A DNA stretch of 26,714 nt from Lactifluus volemus (GCA_022376515.1 WTXI01000428.1:1-26714); one strand, 5' to 3'; counted from the stretch's first letter, positions 7,762 through 19,218 are shown. Numbers and translations are program-made. The notes: generated from the letters alone by a model not told the origin.

Positions 7762-9803
7762 CTATCGGTCGACCTCCCTGTGACCAGCAATCAGTTCCGA
7801 ATCAAGGGCAAGCCAAAAGAGGCTGACCCAAATACGAGATCCATAGTCCCAATAATGGTGACGACGTCCGCAATAAAGTGCTGAAACACAGAGTTATTAG
7901 CCGTTATCATACAGATGATAACAGTCTTACATCTAAAAATAAAATGTCATATCAAACTAGCCGCATCCATATGGCGTCAAGGGTACTCACGTCGCATCAT
8001 GAAATCGGCGCCAGCCAGATGGGCGAACCCAGGGGCGCGGATACTGCACCGATATGGCCGATTGGTCCCATCGCTATTGGGGAAAACAAGTTGGGCGTAG
8101 CCTGATGATGACAGCACTGCGCAACTCACGAAACCAAATAGACGGCCATTTCTCCTTTGGGCGCTTCTATAGCTGCGTATGTCTCCCCAGGGGGTACAGA
8201 ATATCCTTCAGAGAAGATCTAGGAGGACCGCTGAATGACCGATCTCGTGAGAAAGAGGGTGGAAATTGAAATGCCTTAAAGTGGTGGATGAGAGATTCCA
8301 TGCTTTCCTTCATCGAAGCGCGTGGAGGTGGCACCAATTTGTGATCATCGACCTTGACTGGACCGGTCGGGATCTTGTTCAGGCACTAGCAAAGCATGAC
8401 CAAAGGCCTGGGTCACCTGAATAGAGTGGAACGCCTGGACCATGCTTACCTGGCCTATGATGCGAAGTGATTCTCGAAATTCTTGCACCCTACAGAGATA
8501 CCGGTCATAACAATCGCCGTTCTTGCCGATGGGAACATCAAATTCGACCTAGATGAGTTAAGTGGAGGTAAGGGCGGAGGCCGACCTGCAAGCCGCACCT
8601 CGTCATACTTGTCATAAGGCGCGACTTTTCTTAGATCCCACTTGATGCCGCTGCCTCGGAGCATGACCCCAGAAAAACTATAGTCAAGGGCCTCTTGCGC
8701 CGTTACTTTTCCGATGCCGATAGTTCTTTGTTTCCAAATTCGATTCCCAGTCACCACTTGCTCAATTTCATCTACACGGGAACTGAATTGCGTAGCCCAA
8801 TGGAATATATCGTTGAGCAAGCCGTGGGGAAGGTCAAATGCCACACCACCAGGGCGGACATAGGCCGCATGGAGTCGAGCCCCAGAGACACGCTCGTAAA
8901 ACTCCATCAACTTTTCTCGCTCCTCGAATCCCCAGAGGAAAGGAGTGAGTGCACCGACGTCCATCGTGTGTGTCAACACGGCCATCAAGTCTGAAACAAG
9001 TTGAAAAGCCGTCTCACAGATTGTACTTGACGAACGTACGATTGAGGATGCGGGTGATCTCCCCGAACAACGTCCGGATCCATTTTGCTCGCTCCGGGAC
9101 TTCGATGTTAAGAAGCTTTTCAACTGCGAGGGAGTAGCAGAGCTCATTTGTCACTGGGGGATCGTCAAAACCATTCTTTGTAGGGTTAATACACCGGCAC
9201 CCACTCATGGAAACGTAGTCCAGGCGATCAAAGTAAGGCAGCGCTTGGGTGTAAGTTTTGTACTCTATTAATTTCTCCGTTCCTCTGTGCAAAAGGCCGA
9301 TATGCTTTGGAACAAAAGTCAACACACACAGGCCGGATAATTGAACAACGAACGCACTGGATCGGCTCGAAGGATCTCCTCTCCGTTGAGCTCTAAAATA
9401 AGTCTAAGCACGCCGTGTGCTGCGGGATGTTGAGGACTAGGGTGATCAACGATGAGCTCAGTGCACTGTACCGAAGTAACTCACCCGAAATTGACTAGTA
9501 GCGAACGATCCGTCAGTCATCGAATTTCGCGGAGACAATTGAAAAGGATATCCTTTTACCTGTGAAATGTCTCATCTGCGCATCTTTCCTCGTCCCCGAT
9601 TCTGCTAGAATCTCACTCGCAGAAACGCCCTGCAAGTCTTCGGCAATATGCTTGTTGAACACATTCCTACCACCGTCGCCCGTGGTCGCTGTCGGGCCCT
9701 GCGGCGCGGCTTGAGCGAGGACTGACGAGGTAGAAGAAAAAAGGCGGCGATTCGCAAAACTGATGTTGCGCGCCAGCTGACGCCGTAATAGTACGCTGGC
9801 CAT
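7762..9803 (-). CDS. NADH:ubiquinone oxidoreductase 49-kDa subunit (complex I, NDUFS2/Nuo49)
   Basis: Core subunit of mitochondrial complex I at the quinone site. It begins with a mitochondrial presequence ([20 protein letters not shown]). The mature part shows [96 protein letters not shown], then [16 protein letters not shown] and the invariant ending [15 protein letters not shown] count 12 introns and 13 exons, all in frame. One intron appears to be GC-AG (8219-8274) and one exon is 2 nt (7931-7932). No frame break was found. The gene is essential for respiration in fungi that keep complex I. Identity is near certain. Confidence 0.98.
7931..7932 (-). other. 2-nt microexon of NDUFS2
   Basis: Between a 58-nt intron (7933-7990, GTGAGT to TTTTTAG) and a 50-nt intron (7881-7930, GTAAGA to TTTCAG) lie just two bases, AT. 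They complete a His codon, giving FMMRHHFIADVV. Without them the frame shifts and the conserved C-terminus is lost. Confidence 0.7.
8219..8274 (-). other. probable GC-AG intron in NDUFS2
   Basis: The conserved protein runs LIHHFK then [19 protein letters not shown], but no GT lies near the 5' junction. The donor reads AAG|GCATTT and the acceptor CCTCCTAG|ATC. The 56-nt length fits neighbouring introns. A T-to-C substitution or sequencing error at a GT donor is the alternative. Confidence 0.65.
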
Positions 9804-10896
9804 GTCGACGACAGAAGAACAGGTCCGACTGCGAGGTGGCGCCGGGTACGTCGGCCAGCTCGCGCTCCCACGCTCTGCGCGTCAACCACTTCCTCTGATT
9901 GTCTAACTTGTGCTACTACTAGTAATTGGTGAAATCTTTACGAAATCATCCAACAGATCGATCTGATTCACTACTGTTTACAACAACCATGGAACTCAGT
10001 TGATTCACTGACAATCACTTCTAGAATATAAAAAAGGTGCGTCGGTCCTCATGTAGGGGACATCATATCATCACGTTCAGCCTATAGTTTAGCACCTGGC
10101 ATACACGAAGAATTTCCAGGCATGTGCTGGCTAATGTTTATGGTATGACTCGGAAACACGGTTGATTCGATTCGCGCAGTACAACAGGACGTTTCGGCGT
10201 GGTGTGTCATTTACGGATCATGCTCTACCTCATCTAACCCTTTAAGATGCTGCGCACCGCTTGATTTCCAGGACCCGATGTGAATCTCTGCGCATTGGGG
10301 TGTTGGGGTCTAGATGATTTGATGGTCTCGATGTGGCTGCATACCTCGTTGACTATTTGACTAGGGCATAATCCCCCCTGGTGTACGTGGAAATAAGCCG
10401 GATCACGTTATCACCTTACTTTCCAGAAACTTTAGATCCAGAAGATCAGCTTGTTCGTCAGCTGATATTGTGAGATCAGGATTACAACAAACGACAGAAA
10501 CGCTCTGGTCTTTACGTGAAACCATCAAGCGTCCAATCGTTTGCATCCATCATATGAGCGATGGACCCCTGAGCTTCTTAACGACCCTGATCGCATGTAT
10601 ATTGTGGACAACACGACAACGTTGTATATTACGTCTATTCACACGTTATCCCCCCGAGGGGGAAAGACAGAGAGGGTCATGTCATGTGAAATGAACTCGC
10701 ATAGATAATGTGAAAGGCTGTCCTCGCAACACTACACAAATCTACACAAATATGAATGAATCATGTCCATTGTCCGAAAATGTCCAGGCACATCGAAATT
10801 AAAGAAATTAGAGCGTCAACTACACGCCAAGGGTTCAACGTCGGTATAGGTGTAAACGAGCCTTGATGCTCGCGAGTCCAGAGTTCGAGAGTCCGC
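9804..10896. other. intergenic stretch, no supported gene
   Basis: About 1.1 kb upstream of NDUFS2 and downstream of the GPI-protein gene. It presumably holds the NDUFS2 promoter. A coding-like frame on the plus strand around 10250-10690 was examined, but it has stops at about the random rate. A short C5/G5 inverted repeat at 10651-10662 is the only local structure seen. Confidence 0.5.
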
Positions 10897-11683
10897 TTAA
10901 ACAAAGATTGCGCCCGCAAAAATACCCAAAACAGCCGCCGCGACAGACTTGATGGCACCTGTGCTAACGTCGCTTCCCGGCGATCCGTTTCCGTTGAAGC
11001 TGCTCGGAGATGCACCAGAAGAGCCGCTTGATAAAGTCCCCGTCGTAGCCACACTGGTAGTAGAACCGGCGGGACTGGTGACAGAGGCAGACCTGAATGA
11101 TAGTCATTGGGTGCAAAGCCAGGCATGAACAAAACACGCACGATGCTACAGTAGAGGAGAGGACATTCGTCCCGGAGGAGCTAGACGAAGTCACGGTTGG
11201 GCCAACGGAAAATGCGACACTTGTGCCAAAGACTTTATTGACGTTACTTGACATGGAAGAAATAAGCACGATGCATGCACGATGTTCCAAACACTTACTC
11301 GATTTGAACAGCAACAATCGTGTAACCAGTACTGCGCACGAAATTAGCCTAAACGTGGTAGCAGCACTTTAAACCGTCTTACGTAGCCGCGAGGATTGGA
11401 AGAGTAAGTGTGAGCTGTCCAGAGGCCGTTTGTACGTTGTTCGCGATGGCGATCGCATTGAGAAGGACGGGTGGGTTTTGAAGCTGAAAAGTGACGGTAG
11501 CAGCGTCCCCGGCATCTTCTGTCCAGGAAAACGTGATGGAACCCCCTGAGGTGGGGATAGCCGGAGTAATGTTGGTGAAAGTGAGAGCAGAAACGAAAGG
11601 AAGGAAGAAGAGTGTGAGACTATGGACAAAGGTTAGAAAGGATAACTGGAGTAGAAGGAAGAATACCTAATGGCAGGACGCAT
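10897..11683 (-). CDS. GPI-anchored Ser/Thr-rich cell-wall protein with Kre9/KNH-like domain
   Basis: Predicted wall or surface protein of about 190 residues. A signal peptide (MRPAISLTLFFLPFVSA) is followed by a beta-rich domain: TFTNITPAIPTSGGSITFSW, then TVTFQLQNPPVLLNAIAIA, ASGQLTLTLPILAATGYTIV and KVFGTSVAFSVG. This pattern is typical of the Kre9/KNH N-terminal family. A Ser/Thr-rich linker follows, suited to O-mannosylation, then a small-residue site and hydrophobic tail (KSVAAAVLGIFAGAIFV), the signature of a GPI signal. Five exons join in frame; the first codes only the first residues. A TATAAA box on this strand (11755-11760) is about 72 bp upstream. The domain is known in fungi but its molecular role is poorly defined. 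Confidence 0.82.
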
Positions 11684-11754
11684 TATGTTGGCGGAGAAGA
11701 GAAAAGGGGAGACGGGTAAAAACAGCTTACAGATGGTAACTGGTCGGTCGGTCG

Positions 11755-11779
11755 TTTATAGGGGAGCTCACGTGAGCTC
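11755..11779 (-). promoter_or_regulatory. TATA box and 16-bp E-box palindrome before the GPI-protein gene
   Basis: On the minus strand a TATAAA at 11755-11760 sits about 72 bp from the ATG. Three bases further upstream is the perfect palindrome GAGCTCACGTGAGCTC (11764-11779), centred on the bHLH site CACGTG. The arrangement suggests a bHLH-controlled core promoter; binding is inferred. Confidence 0.5.
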
Positions 11780-11944
11780 GGCTTGAGTGCAAATTTTCAT
11801 TTTAGGCAAGGCGGCGAGCCACGTTTTACATTAGTCACATTCGATCACTCGTGGCCACAGCTTGTAGAGTTAGTTAACAACAGTCCATTAATCTTATGGC
11901 AAGACAGAATCCACTAAAAAGGCGGTGCCTTGCCCTCTCTCAAG

Positions 11945-13196
11945 TCACAGCTTCGTTGGGTTAGTCCAAACAGGTTTGCGTTTCTCCTAAGCCAAAGTTC
12001 GAATTTGTAATTAATAATTGTCACAAGTCACGTACCTGAAATGCTCTCAGGCCCTCCTAGAGCAGTACAGTACGACACATAGCATAACATGTGAATAATC
12101 GCACTTTTGCCGAGTCCTTAGCGTCAGACTGACCTTCATGTTCTCACCCTGATAAGACCGCCCATTCTCTGGGCTCCAGATGTGTGCCAACGTAGCCTGT
12201 TCGATGTTCCCGTGTTTAGCCGCCTCAATCAGCCCGCGTTTTGTACTCTGCACTGCGTCAGGCGAGTTCTGAGTGATCCGGCGAGCCCACTCGATGGCCG
12301 TTGGTAGTAATTGGTTTCTCGGTACTACCAAGTTGACGCTGTCTTTTCATCAGTAGACGTCATGAGTCATGACTAGAAATCTAGTCTTACAGTCCGAAGC
12401 GCTGATATGCTTCCGCAGCTGTAACTGTACGGCCTAGGAGGAGCATTTCGGAAGCCAGCTGATTGAGCCGAATTATTGGTAATATCAAAAGGCCAGTGGG
12501 ACGCCGGACACACCTGATGTCCGACAGCCGCCTTGATTCTAGGTATGCCTGTGAACAAAGGGGGTTAAGTCTCGCGCCAGCATTTTATGCACACTACTCA
12601 CCTCCCTGTGCTACAACGACTCCTCGCTTCACTTCGGGGAGCGCAAACACGGCATTGTCGCTCGCAATGACAAGGTCACAATTGAGAATTATTTCTATCG
12701 CTCCCCCAAACGCTAGCCCATTCACCGCAGCAATTACGGGCTTGGACAGTTCGCGTCGGGAAATCGACCCAAACCCGGTGACATTCGACGAGAAGCGGAC
12801 CCGCATATCGATACTGCCGTGTTGGGAAAGCCATCTGGAAGGCCCAAAGTCAATCCCTCATTCCGAGAATGTGGCCCAGCCAACTGATACAATTATGCAC
12901 ACGCTTTGAGATCGGCACCGGAGCAAAAGGCTTCGCCCTCGCCGGTGATTATCGCCACCCTTGACTAGTCATGAGCAGATAAACGCTCGACAACCAAAGC
13001 ATCACACGAACCATAATGTAGACTCTCCCTTGAACCAATCCAGCAGTGCTCCAAGATCACTTTCCATCGAATCATCCATAGCATTTAAAGATTTGGGGCG
13101 ATTCATGGTGAGAAGAAGGACATGTTCTGTGGGGAAAGAATGCTTGACTGTGTCGGAGTGAACTGGTGGGGAAATGGTCTTATCGAACATGACCAT
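11945..13196 (-). CDS. enoyl-CoA hydratase/isomerase (crotonase family), possibly peroxisomal
   Basis: Crotonase-fold enzyme hydrating 2-enoyl-CoA. In order: LLLTMNRPKSLNAMDDSM, VAIITGEGEAFCSGADLKAW (oxyanion-hole segment), PVIAAVNGLAFGGAIEIIL, DNAVFALPEVKRGVV, LLLGRTVTAAEAYQRFGLVN and NSPDAVQSTKRGLI, ending RKPVWTNPTKL. Both glutamates that act as acid/base in rat crotonase are kept (GGAIE and LPEV). The last three residues are TKL, a weak variant of the SKL peroxisomal signal. At least six introns, all in frame. Two nearby ATGs (13196 and 13190) could be the start. A GACACGTGTC palindrome lies 62 bp upstream. It resembles fungal AKT3/ECH-type peroxisomal enzymes, but no metabolic cluster surrounds it. 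Confidence 0.93.
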
Positions 13197-16100
13197 GACG
13201 AGTCGACCTGATCAGGCACAAGGATGTGTGGGACTAGATCCTATCTCACTCCTTTGCGACACGTGTCCTGGGGTCATCGGGGTTTGGGATTTATTTGTAA
13301 TCCATTTCCGGGAACAACTTCCGAGAAAAAAGTGATCGATTTGATCGTAAACAACGACGTCACTTGTATGCTATGCGGTATGACCCTCCCCATGGCACCA
13401 GCTGACCTCGGAGGTTGATAGAAGGAAAAAAAAAAAACATGTTGCTTGATCGATATGATAAAACAGTGCACGTCCCCGGATCTGAACCTGAACTTTGCCC
13501 CTCGCCACTTCCTGATTCTCCCAGGGCGGACTTGAGGGTGTGGACATTAACAGTATTACGATATATGGTTGGCGAAAGAGTCCCAAAGGGCATGTGATAG
13601 TACAAAGAGCAACGGTGACGTTATGTGTGGCATGGCGTGTGTCTAAAGAATATTAAGCTCATTGGAGACAATCCATGTTGAGAATACACACCCAAAGATT
13701 GTGGTAAACGAGCTCAGCGGCGGCCGCTGCCAAATGGGCAGTTGGGCGAATGGGATCCACGATAGCCACAGTGGCAGCATTGTGGGGCGCTGAAGTTTAT
13801 ACATGAACCCTCATTATCCGTCTCTACCCGTGTGGGGTGGGAAGAGACGTCGTGGGCTGGTGGTGGGAGGTGACAGGTGCGGACGTGGTTGGGATGAAAT
13901 TGTCGGAGACAGAGAAGTTGCCGGAAAAATCAGCGTAAAATGTGGTATGCATGGTAGGCCGGTAGTGGGGGTGGGTACTCGGTAGACTTGGTAGCTGGAG
14001 AAATGGACGGTTACCGGCTCGAGCTTTTATCCGTCTGGGGGCTGTGGGGTGATTGTGGCCGTACCCATATGACCGGATCAGGGAGAAAGTACAAAAAAAC
14101 AAACAGTTTGGCTAACCCAGAATAATGGACAAGATCAGGAACGACGTGAAGGAAGGTTTGGAGACCCCGGGCGCGGGTGGAGAATCAAGAGAAAGTTAAC
14201 CATATGTGGAGATATACATTGGCCAAATGGGAAAAAGAAATAAATTTCGGTTCCAACGCGTCAGTACAATGCAGTGCTTGTTAAGAGCACAATGGGCCTG
14301 TCGGGACGTGCCTGGTTCAGTTGGTGGCGCTCCGATTCAAAGTCACGAGGGGGGCCAACGCGCGCCGACGAGCGCGATCCCGGCGCTTCTACGGAGGCGA
14401 CAAACCCACTGACAAGCCGTACTGTACGTTTGAATGAATGAATGAATCAACATCTTCGATCATCTTCTCTTCTGCGATTCAAACTTGCGGCGCGCCCTGG
14501 CGGGGTCACACCCGCATCTTTTTAGAAGCTACCAACTCGCCTTACCTGTTTTGCGCCACATCATATGCTCTCCCTCATTTGTGTCAGGTTGGTTGTATCT
14601 GACGTTCAGCCACTCAAGAAATGAGGTGTATTTGATGTGGCAGCCACCACATTACGATTTTTGACGGTACAACTTATCTTTTGACACAAGTTGAGATTAA
14701 CCAATTTCGTCAATATGGATAAACCGTTTCCGATCTTCGCACATATCGATTATAACCCAACCCCACGGAGGCCACGGACGGAGTCATCGTGCAGGTACTC
14801 ATCTAAGGAAGATCACGGTCCGGAGAAAGGTCAACGTCTCATAAGTTAGATGCCAAGTCCGGCGCTTAGAAGGCCTTCGAAAAAAAAAAAAAAACATGTA
14901 CGGGTATCCACAACACCATTTCTTTTCTATATTCCGCGATTTTCGCTTACTAGTGAAGTGGAAAACAATGCCCGGTGCAGCGCCTTTCAAGTGATGTTTT
15001 CATTCTATCCTCGCTTACATAGCCGCTGACAACCATCGATGGGGGTCATCGATACTCATCCGGGTTTCATACAGTCCTCTGCTCACAGACGCTGACGGTC
15101 TGGGTTCTGTTGAGAAGTCGACGCAGAGGCAATTGCCTCTAGCCATGTTCCGAAACGAACGGGGTTAGGACAACTCGTTCCCGCTAGTCCCTGGTGCCAA
15201 ACACCGGGAGCCGAGTCTCTTTCTCTCGGATTTAAGGTGCACCGTGTCAGGGATACAGCAGGCGGTGACACGTTCACTCGTGTTTGAGTAGAAAGGCATG
15301 GCCCACACGTGCAGCGACTAGTGACTTGGCCAGCGTCTGACACGCTCTGCCGCGAGAATGTGGAGTCGGGAGAAGCGCTGGTGAACCGTTTAGTTCGAGC
15401 TAGCCGCCATCTCCCGGGCTCTACGGATACGTCGGGAGCAGCTGCCCCATACCATCTGACCCTAGGTAGAAGCTAGTTTCGAATATCAGAAACTACGTGC
15501 AGAATCGGCTACAATGGGCTGTCTGCGGGCGTCTCTAGATTAGTAAAGTCAATGTGCTGGATGGTTTTCCGCCTGGCGTTGCCTAATACCCACGAATAAT
15601 CATGGCTGAACCGAGATTTCACCTCCATCCCGTAGTCTCCCGCCTGAAGACACCCGCAGTATGCTTGCCTATCATCTTTTCCGGCCACTGCGCTGTAAGC
15701 TATCGCGTCCTTCGATGTATGAGTTTCCCTCGACCTCGAGTATGTTTCGAAACTAGGAGGACGGGACACGCTATGCCCAACCGGATCCATGCTCAATCCT
15801 TCAAGCTTCAAGCTTTCAAGCTATTGGCTTTGGTGCTCCCAACTCCGAGGGAATGAAATAAATTAGAACAAACATCCGACCCTGCACTTGAGGCGTCAGA
15901 TGCCCTGCGTGACTTTCCCACTAAGCTCTAGTCCATACGAGCTGTTATCTGCAATTGTTTGAAATCCAATGGCCCTACGAACACATAAGCGACCAGGGGC
16001 GTTCTAGAGCTGGTCTAGTCACGACTTGTACCTTGACGTCGGGAATAGTCGGGAACTTATATTGCCAATGAGTAGCGACTAGAATAGAGTCTCTACTCAT

Positions 16101-17305
16101 CACACTCTGCACTCGTACTTACGCAGTGGCGTACCCGCGAACAGGACATGTTCTTGATCCTTTCGACGGGCAGGCAGAGCCCGGGACGCAGGTGAATTCT
16201 CCGCCGTCGACGGAGAGGCCACTTGTTCATGCCGTGTGACCACCAAGATGGGTGCAAAGACGAGGGAACATTCGAAAGGTCGATTGATTGCGGTTTGAGG
16301 AAGTGACCGTGACCGCGGCCTTTCCACGCTCACCTCTTCAGAAGTTCGCAGAATTCATGAAGCACCGAGTGAAGCTTCGCCGAAAATGCTCGGAAATGAA
16401 AAGAGAGAGCGAGTCTCTTCGACACACCTGACAGCTGTCAGATCTATGTAGAAGCGGGTTCACATTGTTTCGTCGGTCCCAAGCCCTTGAGGCAGGGACT
16501 CCTGACCTCCCATAACAGTCAGCTGAAGACCGCAGTCAGCTCGCATATGGAAAGAAGACTCTGCGAGTTTTCTTAAGACTCGGGATCCAAGAATTGGAAC
16601 TCAAATAATGGCCAAGATGACCGACCATGCGGTTTCAGGGTGGCCGAAAGCGATGTGCAAAGTACGGCATCACGTTTTTACGTCGAGAACGTCGAAAAAG
16701 ACTGGTTTTTTGTGTTTGAGACGTCGGAGGAATGCATTAATATACGGAGATCTCCAATGAACTGACTTGGCGAAATAGACATGCCCGCACTTTGAGCGAA
16801 CGTTGATCCGAACAGAGTAGTCCATCATCAGAAAAAGTGATGCTGATTCGGGACTAAAGATGTAAAGATGGTTGTGAATCCAGGGTGGTCTCCAGTTCCG
16901 GGCTCCAGATGGACCCTTACATTTCTGCGTGATTGGGCTTCTACATCACACAGCGATGGAGCACAGCCGGAAGAATGGCGAACCTGGACCACATGGACAA
17001 GTGAACCAAGACCATAAGGAAAACGAGAAGGGGACAATAAACATAAGAAATCCTACTAGTGGAGCCGAATGGATAAAGTATTACCGACTCCACCGCTCTA
17101 GCTTCAAGCTTCAGGTGACAAGCACCGACGGCTGGGGGTTGTGCCCTAGATTGGTAAAGATGTGTTGATACGTTGAACAAGGAAATCGAGCAACCTGTCT
17201 TGTCGGCAGCCTTAGGGCCGGCAAAAGGAATTCATTCGTTTACGCGATACGCGACGACCTCAAGCTCTCTTTTTCCAGTCCGCACAACCCGACCACATTC
17301 TCAGC
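13197..17305. other. 4.1-kb stretch with no supported gene
   Basis: Only short frames without recognisable domains. Local features: GACACGTGTC at 13258-13267, an A12 tract at 13426-13437, (TGAA)4 at 14431-14446, an A15 tract at 14880-14894, a TTCAAGC triple repeat at 15800-15821 and a perfect 14-bp palindrome CTGACAGCTGTCAG at 16428-16441. Minus-strand frames at 15509-15811 and 16100-16333 lack any family signature. The stretch could be old transposon remains, non-coding transcription units, or a fast-evolving gene broken by small introns. I see nothing decisive. Confidence 0.5.
14431..14446. repeat. (TGAA)4 microsatellite
   Basis: Four perfect copies of TGAA followed by TC, in a gene-free stretch. 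Confidence 0.9.
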
Positions 17306-19218
17306 ATGGTCCGTCACATTGTTTGGCATATTTTTTTTTCCCTCCACTTTACTGATGTTCTGTGATTAAAGGTCGTTCTTGCCGCTTCAATATGTACCAA
17401 GGCGGGTAAAGGTATGCTAGCTGGATTTGATTCATCACCATTACACCCTCTGCTCACGACGCAATATCAGCTGTAATCTCTCGACAATTCAGAGACATGT
17501 CCAGAACTAGGATCGATGCTTTGCTAGCGTCCTTTCCAAAGCTTATACCTGCGAATACCCAGCACACTTCTGTCGAAACGGCTGAAGTTCGCTACGTCTA
17601 TCAACTTCTTGAAGACCTCTACATTGTTCTCATAACCAACAAAGCCTCGAACATTCTGCAAGATATCGAGACACTTCATCTTTTTGCTCGTGTTGTGTCA
17701 GATATGTGCCGCAGCGCAGACCAACGAGAGATTGCGAAGAACTCTTTCGAATTACTTGGCGCATTTGACGAAATTGTGAGCTTGGGTTATCGGGAGCAAG
17801 TCAATTTAGTGCAGGTTAGAAGCATTCTGGAGATGGAAAGTCATGAAGAGAAAATCCAAGAAATTATTGCTAGGGTATGTCCCGCCTAACAAACGATTTT
17901 CTATTGTGATTGACATCTCTGCTGCAGAATAAGGAGGCCGAGGCTAAGGAGGAGTTGAAACGCAGGGCCAAGCAACTAGAGATGCAGAGACGGGAGCAGC
18001 AAAAACGCGCCGCCGCCAGCGGGTCAGGGAGCACCAGCTATCTTGGCGGTGGCGTGTCAGGCTATGCTCCTGTTTCACAAAGATTCGACATCCCCTCCTC
18101 TCCTGCCCGAACGGCGTCACCTGCTCCATCATCATCACGGGCCCCGACATTTAAAGGTTCAGGTATGAAGCTTGGCAGCAAAAAACAAAACAGGCCGAGC
18201 TCTTGGATGCATTGGGCGGTACTGCCATCCTTTCCGAGGACATGTCGGTTCCTGGTACTCCAGCTGCGTCTACTCCCGAACCCAGCATATTCAAGGAGTA
18301 AGAAGCTCTCTCCGATAGTCCTCCTGAAAAGTAAGTATTCCTTCCGATCATCGGCCTAGATGTTGACCACGCCACTTTCTCAGCGTCAACATCATGACAA
18401 AGGAAAACATATCACTCTCTCTGTCCCGTGACGGTGGTTTTGGAATCGCTCGAGCTCAGGGCGACATGCAACTTCACGTATCAGAGCCATCTCTTTCCCG
18501 AATCGAAATCTCCCTCTTGCCACACCCACCGTGTTCGACCGGAGCTCCAGTTCAAGCAGCACCCGAAAGTTGGCAAGTTCTCCGTGAACAAAGAAAGGAT
18601 GATTGCACTCAAGGACCCCTCGCACGGTTTTCCCATCAATCAGCCTCTCGCTGTGTTAAAGTGGTGGTATTCGGGAAAGGACGAAAGTTACGTCCCACTC
18701 TCTAGTCAGTGCAGTATCACTCCGATTCCCGTCACACCTGACCTCGATTTGGAAAGTCAATTGCTGGCCAACGCTCACCCATGCTGGCACTTGTGATGTC
18801 AATATCGAATACGAATTGGAAAACAAGGATGTTTCCCTTTATGACCTCGTTATCTCTATACCGCTACCGTGAGTAACGACTTGCACCCTTAATTACATTC
18901 ACTTAGACTTGAATATTTGCCAGCACTGGTTCTTATCCGACCGTGGCCCCTCACTCTGGCGAATGGCAGCTCAACCCGTCCAGTCACCATCTTGATTGGA
19001 CCACCCCTCTCGTCGACGCTGATAACCGATCAGGATCTTTGGAATTCTCCGTCAGTGGCAGCGATGTCAACGCGTTCTTCCCTGTCCGAGTGACATTTGC
19101 CGGGTTAGGAAACACTGTCGGCGTTCGTGTGGCGTCTGTCTTGCGAGTGGACAACGGTGAGGAAGTGGTATTCTCGGAGGACGCAAGCTTCACCACCGAC
19201 AACTATCTTATTGTATAA
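17306..19218 (+). CDS. RET2: coatomer subunit delta (COPI), with two apparent frame breaks
   Basis: COPI vesicle coat subunit for Golgi-to-ER transport. Exons: 17306-17308, 17372-17411, 17471-17874, 17928-18297, 18384-18704, 18757-18868, 18924-19218. The longin-type N-domain reads VVLAASICTKAGKAVISRQF, then AEVRYVYQLLEDLYIVLITN and ELLGAFDEIVSLGYREQVNL. A charged helix, a Ser/Pro linker and GMKLGSKK follow, then the mu-homology domain: MTKENISLSLSRDGG, QHPKVGKFSVNKERMIALKD, CDVNIEYELENKDVSLYDLV, SGSLEFSVSG, to the stop. The frame is lost at the A6 run 18180-18185 (one base short) and again in 18531-18545 (two short or one extra). Exon-length arithmetic agrees with both. The first coding exon is just the ATG. 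Sequencing error is likelier than decay. Confidence 0.93.

Noticed and set aside
10200..10694. Plus-strand protein-like frame with segments such as YFPETLDPEDQLVRQL, considered as a pseudogene
   Set aside because: It has four stops in about 110 codons, close to chance, and no family was recognised.
13824..14102. Minus-strand Thr/Pro/His-rich frame considered as a short secreted protein or mating pheromone precursor
   Set aside because: No C-terminal CaaX box, no signal peptide and no splice pattern that improves it.
673..15311. Repeated CACGTG E-boxes near several promoters as a shared regulon
   Set aside because: About six or seven copies are expected by chance in this length, which is roughly what is seen.
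15509..15811. 100-codon minus-strand frame
   Set aside because: No motif, no support from neighbouring frames, and GC-rich sequence makes such frames common.
15800..15821. TTCAAGC repeats as a CRISPR-like or centromeric repeat
   Set aside because: Only three short copies without spacers; simple local duplication.
18150..18210. A short intron (GTATGA to AAACAG) to explain the coatomer frame break
   Set aside because: It would be only 31 nt and would delete the conserved GMKLGSKK segment; a missing base in the A run fits better.
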